NCBI GenBank assembly: GCA_014084085.1
Contig: NPFB01000031.1
Coordinates: 38,052 to 102,051 of the forward strand
Direction: 5' to 3'
Origin: Hondaea fermentalgiana
Lineage: Eukaryota; Sar; Bigyra; Thraustochytrida; Thraustochytriidae
Length of the DNA stretch: 64,000 bases
Part shown: positions 51,621-61,061 of the stretch, one piece after another
Position numbering within the stretch: position 1 is the stretch's first letter
How the letters are laid out: each line of letters begins with the position of its first letter
Notes under the pieces: model-generated
Told to the model about the DNA's origin: nothing
The model's database searches: none
What the model saw: only the letters and a program-made list of their open reading frames with translations
Made by a program: the position numbers and the translations under genes

Positions 51621-52223
51621 GGCGACGCGGCGGGGACGTCTGCACGCCGTCGTGCGGCGATTTCATGTCAGGCGCGACGAGAGAGGCGCAGGGCTGCGCT
51701 GGCAGTGAGTGACTTACCTGTGCTTGCCGGGAGCGAGTGTGCGGCTGCGAGCCTTGCCTGGGACGCGAGTCCCCGGCGCCGTCTCTAATGTAAGAGCGTA
51801 AGGCGCAGCGGCGAGGAGAAGAATCGAATTGCCAGGAAGCGGAGCGTGAATACGCGACTCCGACGCTCGCGCGGGCCTGGGGCGGCAGCGGCTGCGGCTC
51901 CGGCGGCCAAGGGGAGGAAGCGATTGGCAATGTCCGCGAGCGGCCACGAGACACGACGCGCTCCTGCCAGCTGGCTGCTGCTGGGACGAGTTCTTTCCGA
52001 GGTCTTCAGGCAATTGCTTGCGGCGGGCGGGCCGTCCGTCGGGGACGAGTGGCCGTCCGGCTTAGTTTGTTGCGGTCGGCTGGCGAGTCGACTCGCGCGT
52101 CGAACCTACTCATCTTACGGCACGTGTAGTCGCAGTCGCAGTCGCCCCGTGCTCTTGACCGAGCCGCCACTCGGCAGGCAATCGCTGCGGCTGCTTCCAA
52201 ACTCTTCTTGGACGTGTCTTCTT

Positions 52224-52301
52224 GACTTGACTTGACTTGACTTGACTTGGCTTGGCTTGGCTTGGCTTGGCTTGGCTTGGCTTGGCTTGGCTTGGCTTGG
52301 T
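52224..52301. repeat. TTGAC then TTGGC pentanucleotide repeat
   Basis: About four CTTGA units followed by about eleven CTTGG units, a two-part pentanucleotide array. It lies just before the drop in GC content that opens the accessory island. Confidence 0.9.
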
Positions 52302-52837
52302 GGGTGTCGTGGGTGTCGTGGGTGACGTGTGCTGCCTGCTGCCTGCTGCAAGAGCTTGTCAGATGTCGTGCGCGGGGGCGAGTCACAAATTAGCTCCGTG
52401 CACGGCCTGACCGCGTTTTGGAGACTGGCAGTGATTGAGTTCTTGCAACCGCAACTCTTGGTGCGGCTGGCTGTGGTGTCGCTTTTCCTAAGCCCCCCCC
52501 CCCTTCCAAGACACAAAATGCCTGTCTTGCTTTCTTTCCTGTTGAAGGTATGCAATAATGGATGTTGTTGAAGCAGCTTGTCAAAATATAAAGTCACTAC
52601 AACGCAAGAACCGCAGCCTGAAACACTCTCATGAGTTGGTTGTTGTCCCAACCGAAATTATCAAAAGTTTTTTCTACCACATTTCATCGTCGCGTTCAAC
52701 AGCTTGACGCCAATGATCTGGCCTCCAGACTCTGCTTTTGCTCAACCGCCAACTCGTAGGCTGCCACTGTGAATGGATGTAGCAAGAGATGAGCCGCGAA
52801 AATGAGTCTCTATGTTCGAGCTGAAAGCTTCTTTTAA

Positions 52838-54057
52838 CGCCCAGGTCAGGCTCAGATTCCCAACGTGGTGCTCTACGAGGAGGTGGTGCCCTTGCACCAG
52901 CTCGAGCGCACGAGCATCATTGGTATCAGTACGATCACCAGTGAAGACAACTTCTTCACAAAGAACGTCGAGCAGAAGAATCTGCATGGCGAGCTTCTTT
53001 TCGCCGTCACAAACATCCACCTTGCGTGCAAGCCATGTCGCGACAAAGATGAGGCGCACAAATGCAACCACAACGCGCACTTGCTTCCAGCGTGGTCATC
53101 GAAGCGCAAGCGCAAGATTCTCAATGCTATCATGAGGGGTGAGGAGGAGATGCTTGCGCGAGAGATTGGTGGTGTCGCGTCTGCGCTGCATCAGCGGGCG
53201 TTCCCGACAAAGCTCATCAACCAATTTGCGAACATGGAACGCTTATCGGTGCCTTACAACGAAACCTACGACCATGTCTTCCACTCGATCGACCCTGCTG
53301 CGGCGGGCAAGCAATTGGAAATTGGAATCACTAGCGTCATCCGCCGCGGCGGCATGCACTTGATCGTCGGCCTTGAATCCTTTCACTGCAAAACGGCCAA
53401 GGGGAACCACAGCCTCATCATCGAACACGCGAATCAACTCCGCTCGGACACCCGCTTCTGCAACACAATGTGTCTGTTCTCATCGTTGAGAGCAATCTGG
53501 GCATGGAAAGCGATCACATGGCCAAAATGCATGAGGAGAACATCGGCTACTTTGTTGTTATGCATGAGCGCGACGACGGCATCCACACAGGTTTCCGAAC
53601 CACCCACAACATGAAGATGCTTGCGGTGGAGAATTTCCGCGAAAAGATCATGGATGGTGCGGTCCGCATTGCCAACCCGGACCCCAGAGGACCCGAGAAG
53701 CTCACCCAGCTTCGCGATAGGAGCTACAGGACGCTCTGCCGAGAGATCAGAACAAAGCTCGCCTCCATCTACCAACCACTAGAGCAAAAAATATCTACTG
53801 TCAACTGGCCCGTTCGTCTCGAGCTTGTCAAAAATGACGGAGGGTGGATCGCAGTCAAAATCTTCAGCAACTTCAAGCTCAAGGACACATTCCTCATTGA
53901 CGAGGCTGAACTTCATCGAGGCGGTGATAAACCTCAGAACGGCTACCCTGACAACGAAGCCTCTACCTACGAAAGCCATCTTCGGGTACCCCTCGACCTT
54001 GTCGAGCAAAGACTGGCCCTGCTTCAGCTTATTGCCGGCGTCTTCGTCCTCTCTTAG
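52838..54057 (+). pseudogene. Remnant of viral terminase large subunit (tailed-phage/herpes type)
   Basis: Two reading frames carry one decayed protein: frame A from 52838 to about 53465, then frame B from about 53468 to the TAG at 54055, so one small indel separates them. Frame A has IIGISTITSEDNFFT, which resembles the end of a terminase ATPase (coupling motif). A C-x2-C...C-x-H cluster and LPAW follow, then SIDPAAAG, which fits the first acidic residue of an RNase-H-like nuclease. Frame B has VLIVESNLGMESDHM, which fits the second, and FRTTHNMKMLAVENF. The ATPase start (Walker A and B) is absent: an in-frame TAA at 52835 and unrelated-looking sequence precede it. Such terminases occur only in duplodnaviruses; mirusviruses, which have this packaging machinery, are reported from thraustochytrids. 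I infer an endogenous viral fragment. The family call is by eye. Confidence 0.6.
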
Positions 54058-54640
54058 CTTCCCGTCATCTGCCAAACGGGCCTCATAGCTTATCTTTTTG
54101 GTGGTGACTTCGATGCGGTCGGAGACGATTGGTGCTTTCCAAACCTCGGTCGCGAGCTTCCGGACATTGCTTCGACCTACATGAACGCGAAGGAGAATCA
54201 GGCGCACGATGTTCAACAATACCTCCATGCGCGCCTCGCTGCCGCGCAATACCTGCACGAGGCTGCACACTGCGACAAGGACAAGGCGATCGCGCTCAAA
54301 GCCAACGCAGACTGACTCCTTCGAGATTTCTACAAGGACTTTTCGCTTGATAACTTTGGCGAAGCAGCTACTGCGCGCCAAGGAAGCTCCTACTCACTGG
54401 CCTGCTCCCAAGTCTCCTTCTTCTACAAGTCATCCTTCGTCAAGACCGGCTCCGCCGGCTACGAATATAACCAATAAGACAATTCCATCGGAAAAACCGC
54501 ACTTCAGGTCGCGGGTGCTTTAGCCCCGCAGGGAATTGATTGTCAGAACGTTGATAATTTCTTTACAGTTAAGCTCATCCATGCAGGTGGTGCATGCGAT
54601 AAAATCATGACTCGGACTTCGGATGGATGTCTCAGGCGCT
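54058..54640 (+). pseudogene. Decayed open frame downstream of the terminase remnant
   Basis: The same frame as the second terminase piece continues past TAG (54055) with coding-like sequence, interrupted only by TGA (54313-54315) and TAA (54475-54477). It reads GLIAYLFGGDFDAVGDDW, then AKENQAHDVQQYLHARLAAA, then LRDFYKDFSLDNFGEA. No family was recognised. It may be the end of the same viral protein or a second viral gene. Its 3' end approaches the 3' end of the LRR receptor gene on the other strand. Confidence 0.4.
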
Positions 54641-54784
54641 GGCAAAAACGGCGACTTTGGCGTTCGCTTCGGCCTCGATCTTGCCGCGAGGGCGGCAGCG
54701 GACGAAGACAGGGGCAAACAAGGAGACGTCCTCAAATGCACCACTCATATGATAAGCGCCAGCGGCGCAGCCGACCTCTCGTCA

Positions 54785-57700
54785 TCACTTTGGCGGCACT
54801 CGTTCATCACTGTCGGCTCGGCCATTGGGGACCGCGGTAGGGACTGCGTCTGGTGCGTAAAGGCCTGCGGAGGGGCCTTCGTAGGGCACTGCGTAGGGCA
54901 CTGCGTAGGGCTTTGCGTCAGGTACTGCGTTGGCCTTGGTCGTGGCCGCGCGACGGCGGCGACGAATGACGACAGCGGCAAAGACTGAGACGGCCACAAA
55001 CGCGCCAGCCAGAGGACCCACGATAAGCGCCACCAGCGTAGCCGACGACTCGTCATCGTTCATCGCTGTCGGCTCGGTTGTAGGGAACTGCGTAGTTGGT
55101 GAAGTAGGGGACTGCGTAGTTGGTGTAGTAGAGGACGGCGTTGGACACGCGTTAAATTGCCCTGTTCCTTCATACGGTCGATTTGGTCCCGTGAGGGAGG
55201 CAGGAAGAACTGGCTGTGGCCCGCAGAGAGGAACGTTATCAATGCGCCTGCGCATCGGGAGCGCGTGAGCTTTCTTGCACCGCAGATATCTCGCGAAGAA
55301 CTTACAAGTAAATCAGATTTGTCATGATAGTGATCGCTTGGGGAAGCTTCGAAAGATTTGTGTCTGCGATATCCCTGTACGATTGATTGTGACAGTGAGT
55401 AGGATTGATCTCTGATTCTAACGAGCGTATGTGTTGACGTACAGACTTATGAGCTTTGTGAGTTCGGAAAGGCTTTCGGGAACGGAGGTGAGAGGATTGT
55501 AAGACATGTCTCTATAACATAAAACGAAGTGTTAGTTCCTTTTCAGCGGTTTGCTCGTATTATCGATTACTTCGTCGCCGTCTCGATAACATCATCTGAC
55601 TTACAGGTCGGTAAGTTCGGAAAGTCCCGAAATAGTCTCGGGGAGGGACGTGAGCTGGTTACTGTAAGAAGATCTTTTCATGCTCGCGTTCAAGTGTGAG
55701 GGTCATCTTTCTAACGTCCTGGGAAGCTTCGGCCACTATCACTTACAACTTAGTCAGCTTGGTCAAAGCCCCAATCGAAGAGGGCAATTCCGTGAGGTTG
55801 TTTTGGTAGAGATATCTGCAATTGAGTGATTTTCGAATGACGAATGTTAGTGACAAGTCATTTCCTGTCTCGACAGGCGTTTGATGACATCATCTGACTT
55901 ACAGGACGCGAAGTTCGGAAAGTCCCGAAATAGTCTCGGGGAGGGACGTGAGCTGATTGCTGTAGGAATATCTGTTGTTGTTCATGTTCAAGTGTGAGGG
56001 TCATCTTTCGAATACGCTAGGATCACGATCAGCTTCGGCCATTTTCACGTACAAGGTAGTCAGCATGGTCAAAGCCCCAATGGAAGAGGGCAATTCCGTG
56101 AGCTTGTTGTTGTAAACATTTCTGCAATTGAGTGATTTTCGAATGACGAATGTTAGTGACAAGTCATTTCCTGTCTCGACAGGCGTTTGATGACATCATC
56201 TGACTTACAGAACGCGAAGTTCGGAAAGTCCCGAAATGCTCTCGGGGAGAGACGTGAGCTGATTTTTGTTGGAATATCTGTTGTTGTTCATGTTCAAGTG
56301 TGAGGGTCATCTTTCTAATTTCCTGGGAGGACGATCAGCTACGGCCACTTTCACGTACAAGTTAGTCAGCTTGGTCAAAGCCCCAATCGAAGAGGGCAAT
56401 TCCGTGAGCTTGTTCAAGGAGAGACTTCTGCATTTAGGTAATTTTAGAAAGACGAATGTTAGTGACAAGTCATTTCCTGTCTCGACAGGCGTTTGATAAC
56501 ATCATCTGACTTACAGGGAACCAAGTTCGGAAAGTCCCGAAATAGTCTCGGGGAGGGACGTGAGCTGATTGCTGAAGAAATATCTGTTGTTGTTCATGAT
56601 CAAGTGTGAGGGTCATCTTTCGAATACGCTAGGATATCGGCCATTTTCACGTACAACTTAGTCAGCTTGGTCAAAGCCCCAATGGAAGAGGGCGATTCCG
56701 TGAGCTTGTTGTTGTAAACATTTCTGCAATTGAGTGATTTTCGAATGACGAATGTTAGTGACAAGTCATTTCCTGTCTCGACAGGCGTTTGATGACATCA
56801 TCTGACTTACAGGACGCGAAGTTCGGAAAGTCCCGAAATAGTCTCGGGGAGGGACGTGAGCTGATTGCTGTAGGAATATCTGTTGTTGTTCATGTTCAAG
56901 TGTGAGGGTCATCTTTCGAATACGCTAGGATCACGATCAGCTTCGGCCATTTTCACGTACAAGGTAGTCAGCATGGTCAAAGCCCCAATCGAAGAGGGCA
57001 ATTCCGTGAGGTTGTTTTGGTATAGATATCTGCAATTGAGTGATTTTCGAATGACGAATGTTAGTGACAAGTCATTTCCTGTCTCGACAGGCGTTTGATG
57101 ACATCATCTGACTTTCAGGTCGGTAAGATCGGAAAGTCCCGAAATGCTCTCGGGGAGAGACGTGAGCTGATTGCTGAAGAAATATCTGTTGTTGTTCATG
57201 TTCAAGTGTGAGGGTCATCTTTCTAATTTCCTCGGAGAACGATCCGCTACGGCCACTTTCACGTACAAGTTAGTCAGCTTGGTCAAAGCTCCAATGGAAG
57301 AGGGCAATTCCGTGAGCTTGTTTTGGTAGAGATCTCTGCAATTGAGTGATTTTCGAATGACGAATGTTAGTGACAAGTCATTTCCTGTCTCGACAGGCGT
57401 TTGATGACATCATCTGACTTACAGGCCGCGAAGTTCGGAAAGTCCCAAAATGCTCTCGGGGAGAGATGTGAGCTGATTGCTGAAGAAATATCTGTTGTTG
57501 TTCATGTTCAAGTGTGAGGGTCATCTTTCTAATTTCCTCGGATAACGATCCGCTACGGCCACTTTCACGTACAAGTTAGTCAGCTTGGTCAAAGCCCCAA
57601 TCGAAGAGGGCAATTCCGTGAGCTTGTTGTTGCGAACATTTCTGTAATAAGGTGATTTTCGAAAGGAGAATGTTAGTGGCAACTCGTTTTGGTCTCGCCA

Positions 57701-58058
57701 TATCGATGATTCTTATTAACGTACAGATATTTAAGATTTGTCAGCTGGCCAACAGATTCAGAGATAGCCGTCAGTCTATTGCTTGACAGAGAGCTACGAT
57801 TATAGGCGGATTGGTTAGTATATCCTGCCAGCTCTCTGCAACAAAGAAAACTTACAGGGACGTGAGCGAGGTCAAGGAGGAAAGGGCAGGCTCAAAAACG
57901 TCTGTGTTGCGGTCCTCGCCTTCGGTGATACCAGAGCCGCAGTTAGCATAAGTCGACGAGCCGTCACAAGGGGAAGGGGCGCAGACGCAGGTTGCGCCAC
58001 TCGTCAAGGCTGAGGCACAAAGAAGGACGACCAGGAGCAGTAGATGCCGAAGCATCAT
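54785..58058 (-). CDS. LRR receptor-like membrane protein, 19 exons, one repeat per exon
   Basis: Minus-strand exons: 58058-57856, 57793-57725, 57641-57573, 57491-57423, 57335-57267, 57185-57117, 57029-56961, 56879-56811, 56723-56655, 56583-56515, 56427-56359, 56277-56209, 56121-56053, 55971-55903, 55815-55747, 55673-55605, 55511-55443, 55374-55306, 55247-54785. The sum is 1839 nt, 612 aa in frame. Exon 1 encodes a signal peptide (LRHLLLLVVLLCASALTSGA) and a Cys cap (CVCAPSPC). Exons 2-18 are each exactly 69 nt and encode one 23-residue LRR (for example NKLTELPSSIGALTKLTNL). The last exon has a Cys cap (VPLCGPQP), a Thr/Pro stalk, one membrane helix (ALIVGPLAGAFVAVSVFAAV), RRRRR and a tail with KPYAVPYAVPYEG. 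It is a probable surface receptor or adhesion protein; no kinase domain is attached. All introns are phase 2. The donor of exon 6 is GA instead of GT. Confidence 0.85.
55674..57491 (-). repeat. Tandem 306-bp two-exon/two-intron units in the LRR gene
   Basis: Six units start at 57491, 57185, 56879, 56583, 56277 and 55971. Steps are 306, 306, 296, 306, 306 and 298. Each is exon A (69) + intron (87) + exon B (69) + intron (81). The introns are almost as similar as the exons, including GTAAGTCAGATGATG and the CACTAACATT branch region, so duplication is recent or gene conversion is active. The shorter units have 10-bp or 8-bp intron deletions. Confidence 0.9.
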
Positions 58059-59222
58059 CGCGACCACGCCGTTCTTGCTTGAAAAGGACCAATCTGAGCT
58101 CTTGTTGGCTTGCGGACCGACAGCGAGACCTTGCGTCTGTTGCGAGTCTGCAGCGCCACACTTTCCATTTGCCGGTCGATCCCCGCTCGCCTGACTGGGC
58201 CTCTAACACTTGGCGTCAATAAAATTGCGTAGCTTTCAATCATTGGAGATCGCACCTCGGGCCGCCGGCCTGTCCGGCGGAAGAAGCCGACTTTTATCTG
58301 GACAGGAAGTTTTTTAGACCCTCGCGTAGTACGCATGTGTGTATCTTCTGAGGGCCGGCTTCTGGCTGTAGCTGCAGCAACAGCAATGCTGCAGCGGACC
58401 TGGCACGTGCATCGCGCTGGCTCGTGCACTGCACGCGCACGCGCGTCTCTTTCCTAGCTGTTGCTGGCTCAGGCAGACAGGCAAGATCGAATCTTGTCGA
58501 ACCTTTGCCAGTGGCCATGGTGGCTGTGGCGGTCAACTTGGGTTCCCCTGGTTCTTCGGTGGCTGGTCTGTCACGGCGTCGTCCCTGCACCGCCACCGCC
58601 AGCTGCAATGCACTGTTTGATTTTCTGAAATCACGGTATCGCTTCTCAAATAGGGCTATTTTTCTCTTCCAAGTGTCTACAATAATTGTCCAGCAAGTCG
58701 AGTAATTCGGCTTGCAAGTGGCAGCCAGTCCATTGCTCTACTAGCATCCAGTCATTGCAGCAGTGACCAGCCATGGCAGCCGGCCTCACTGTCAACCCAT
58801 TGAGCGAGGCATTGGCCATGCCAGATGGTGGCACAACATCCAGATTGCAAGGGCTGCTCGACACATTTGCAAGTGCAGAACCGCCCATCGCAAGTGCAGA
58901 ATTCTTGGACTTGCTGTTTGGCCTTCTAGCTGCGCTGCTAGAGGCTGAGTGAAGAGGACGTCTAGTCGGCCGGACTTCGCAAGCAGTCCATCTGGCGGCT
59001 TGCGCTCCGACGATTGCGGCAGACGTAGAAGTTTTCGGCAGCCACGCGTGCCCAGGGCCACCTCTGCGTTGACAATCGGCAGGTGGCACGGCATGGTTCG
59101 CGGCCGGGGGCTAAAGCTGTTACTTTCTTTATCGGGGCTATACGATTCGACCGCGTGTGGAAGTGACCTGAATCGAAAACAACACCAAATCGTTTCCAGC
59201 AAAACCGAAAGTCGGGTTGGTG
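58059..59222. other. Intergenic: LRR promoter and left flank of the transposon
   Basis: 1.16 kb upstream of the LRR receptor (-) and before the IS607-type recombinase (+). It contains phased GCAAGT copies (listed separately), paired CTGCAGC motifs near 58370-58395 and no recognisable gene. The transposon's left end must lie in the final part but shows no clear boundary. Confidence 0.5.
58693..58914 (+). repeat. Phased GCAAGT copies, 21-22-bp spacing
   Basis: GCAAGTC at 58693 and GCAAGTG at 58714 (21 bp apart). GCAAGG at 58847, GCAAGTG at 58869 and GCAAGTG at 58890 (22 and 21 bp). An inverted ACTTGC lies at 58909. Weaker than the other two arrays but the same hexamer and spacing. Confidence 0.6.
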
Positions 59223-59250
59223 GTGTCGCTCGATGTCAGACGAGCGACAC
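59223..59250 (+). promoter_or_regulatory. Perfect 10-bp inverted repeat around the recombinase start codon
   Basis: Arms GTGTCGCTCG (59223-59232) and CGAGCGACAC (59241-59250) are exact reverse complements. The 8-nt loop contains the ATG of the recombinase. It could be a recombinase-binding operator, or an RNA hairpin hiding the start codon. Confidence 0.6.
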
Positions 59251-59931
59251 TACGTCTCCGTTGGAGTCGCCGCTTTGCGGCTCGGACTGCACAGAGATAG
59301 AATACGAAACTACGCTAACGACAACAAAGTCAGAAGTTACAGGACAAAAGGCGGACACCGACGAGTATGTATCGAGGACTTTTACATCAACTCGGACACT
59401 TCTGGGCAAACGAAAGTTGAGCGACATCGACTATGTTATGCAAGAGTCAGTGGCAAAGCGCAGAAAGACGACCTCTCCAGACAAGTCGCTTTGGTTGAAG
59501 AAAACTTCCCCAATCATTAAGTCATCCAGGACATTGGGTCGGGTATCGACTTCAAAAGACGCGGTCCTCGTTCCATTCTGGAACTCGCAATGCGTGAAGG
59601 ACTCGATGAAGTCGTGGTTACCTATAGAGACCTTCTCTATAGACTCGCATTCAACTTGCTCGAGTGGATTGTCACTTCGAAGGGAGGGTCAATTCAAGTT
59701 GTCCATCCAAATGGACAAGAAGACGATGGAGGACCGCACGATGAGCTCGTCAAAGACCTCATCTTAATCATCACTGTCTTCGGGTGTCGTCTCCATGGTC
59801 AACGAAGCAGACGACGTGGAAGAAAGCGACTAAAGATCGATGAAAGTTTAGCTACGACCAAAACTTCGTCAAAGACAGATTTTTGCCAGAATTCACCACG
59901 CACTAAGTACATTATGGAACATGGCTCTTGA
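59233..59931 (+). pseudogene. IS607-type serine recombinase (TnpA), one nonsense codon
   Basis: The 233-codon frame has the full IS607 TnpA plan. A MerR-like helix-turn-helix (YVSVGVAALRLGLHRDRIR, then GGHRRV) covers about 7-50. The catalytic domain begins CYARVSGKAQKDDLSRQ, with nucleophile Ser73. It continues IQDIGSGIDFKRRG, then ELAMREGLDEVVVTYRD and DLILIITVFGCRLHGQRS. A TAA at 59518-59520 (codon 96) interrupts it at a position usually occupied by a charged residue. In addition, the conserved DRL.RFGF stretch reads DLLYRLAF, losing an arginine. Only the N-terminal 95 residues could be made without readthrough. These features mark a dead but fairly young copy. Confidence 0.85.
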
Positions 59932-61061
59932 GCATATCAAGAAAGGAAATGTCGGTACTCGTTTTGCGGAGATGAAAAGATACTTTCTTGGGCCAACTCG
60001 TAAAGCGTTGAATCGTGAAGTCGAGAAGAAACGAAAGCTCGATGACGAGATTGAGAGTCTTCCATACCATATGCGTGGTGACACGCTGCGTCGTCTAGGA
60101 GCAGCTTACAAATCCGCTTTTTCGAACAAAAAAGCTGGAAACATCAAAAAGCTCGAAATGCTCTTTCAGTCAAGGCGCGATAAGCGTGGATTCGGTATTA
60201 TTCCAGTTCAAAAGTGTATGTTCGCCAAGGACAACGCATTTGATGACAACTTCATCTTCCTCATGAAAAATTATAGGTGGAAGTTGGATGTTGACGACAA
60301 AGCTGAACCATTTGGACCATTCGATACAAACGTCAAGGTTCGAAAAAGCGAAATCGAAAGCTCCCCAAGATTTAAAAGGACTGCAAAATCGTTCACGAAG
60401 AAGCTGGTCGTTGGTACCTGATCATTCTATATCAGAAAAGCGAGAAAGGCTCAAACCAGCACCTTTTAAAGACGCGACACTCGATTCAGGTGCTCGTGAC
60501 TTTCAAATTCTCTGTTCGAACAATGCATAACTATGCGCAACACTCAACGTCTTACCACGTACCACTAGTTCTGAAATACGTGGAAATTTTAAGTCTTACA
60601 ATATGCTCGACTTGGCAAAGCGTATTGACCAGATCAGAAGCTCCCGGGATGGGGATGGAAAGACGAGAAGTCGCATACATAGAAAGAAGACCTACAAGCG
60701 CAAAGAGCAAATGCTTTGGGCAAAATTGAAGAACAAAGTCAAAGACCACACAACAAGATCATTCGCTTTCTTTTGCAATTTTCAAGAAATCCGGGTTGGA
60801 AAAGTAGGTGTCAAGAGTATCCTCGAATCACACAAGCTCCATCCAACTGCGAAGAGCAAGATACAAATGCTTTCTCACTGCCGCTTTCACGACAAACTCA
60901 TTCAAAACCACGGACATGTAAGAAACACGTTGGCCGTTCCTGAAGAGTACACTTCAAAAACCTGCACAAGATGCGGATACGTGAAACGCAATCTTGGTGG
61001 AGATAAACGATATAAATGTGATCGTTGTGGTCTCTCTGTTGACAGAGACATCAACTCGTAA
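59840..61061 (+). pseudogene. Fanzor (eukaryotic TnpB-like RNA-guided nuclease), broken
   Basis: Starts at ATG 59840 inside the recombinase gene. Frame: TAG at codon 4 (59849-59851), then open through LRPKLRQRQIFARIHHALS and NMALEHIKKGNVGTRF to TGA 60419-60421. It then shifts frame by one, with RuvC-I ATLDSGARDF (Asp codon at 60483), TAA at 60528 and an open stretch to TAA at 61059-61061. That stretch holds SKIQMLSHCRFHDKL and EEYTSKTCTRCGYVK. The zinc ribbon is CxxC at 60963/60972 and CxxC at 61017/61026. RuvC-III is DRDIN near 61041-61055, and the expected continuation (xRNI) lies just past the stop in another frame. The order RuvC-I, RuvC-II region, zinc ribbon, RuvC-III is that of Fanzor2/TnpB. 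In the family a guide RNA from the 3' end of the element directs DNA cutting; no guide was identified here. Confidence 0.85.

Larger units (their letters stand above)
49669..52837. other. Long GC-rich intergenic region with assembly gap
   Basis: 3.2 kb upstream of the STK32-like gene. It is extremely GC-rich and low-complexity in the middle, with CTGCTG/CTCGAG patches around 50385-50560, a 100-N gap, and TTCG, GCGACC and TTGGC repeats. A TATAATAAA box-like sequence lies at 51075-51083. Long open frames exist in most phases, but none shows a domain, so I call no gene. The last few hundred bases (from about 52550) are AT-richer and lead into the viral-like remnant. Confidence 0.5.

Noticed and set aside
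53779..54381. 200-codon minus-strand frame opposite the terminase remnant
   Set aside because: Antisense to the coding-like plus frame; the plus frame carries the recognisable motifs.
55400..57700. Regularly spaced repeats resembling a CRISPR-like or satellite array
   Set aside because: The 306-bp period resolves completely into 69-nt LRR exons and short GT-AG introns in phase 2; it is a gene.
54058..60530. Possible reassigned stop codons, because coding-like frames continue past TAG, TGA and TAA
   Set aside because: All three stop codons are involved, frameshifts occur too, and the host genes around use normal stops; decay of mobile or viral DNA explains it.
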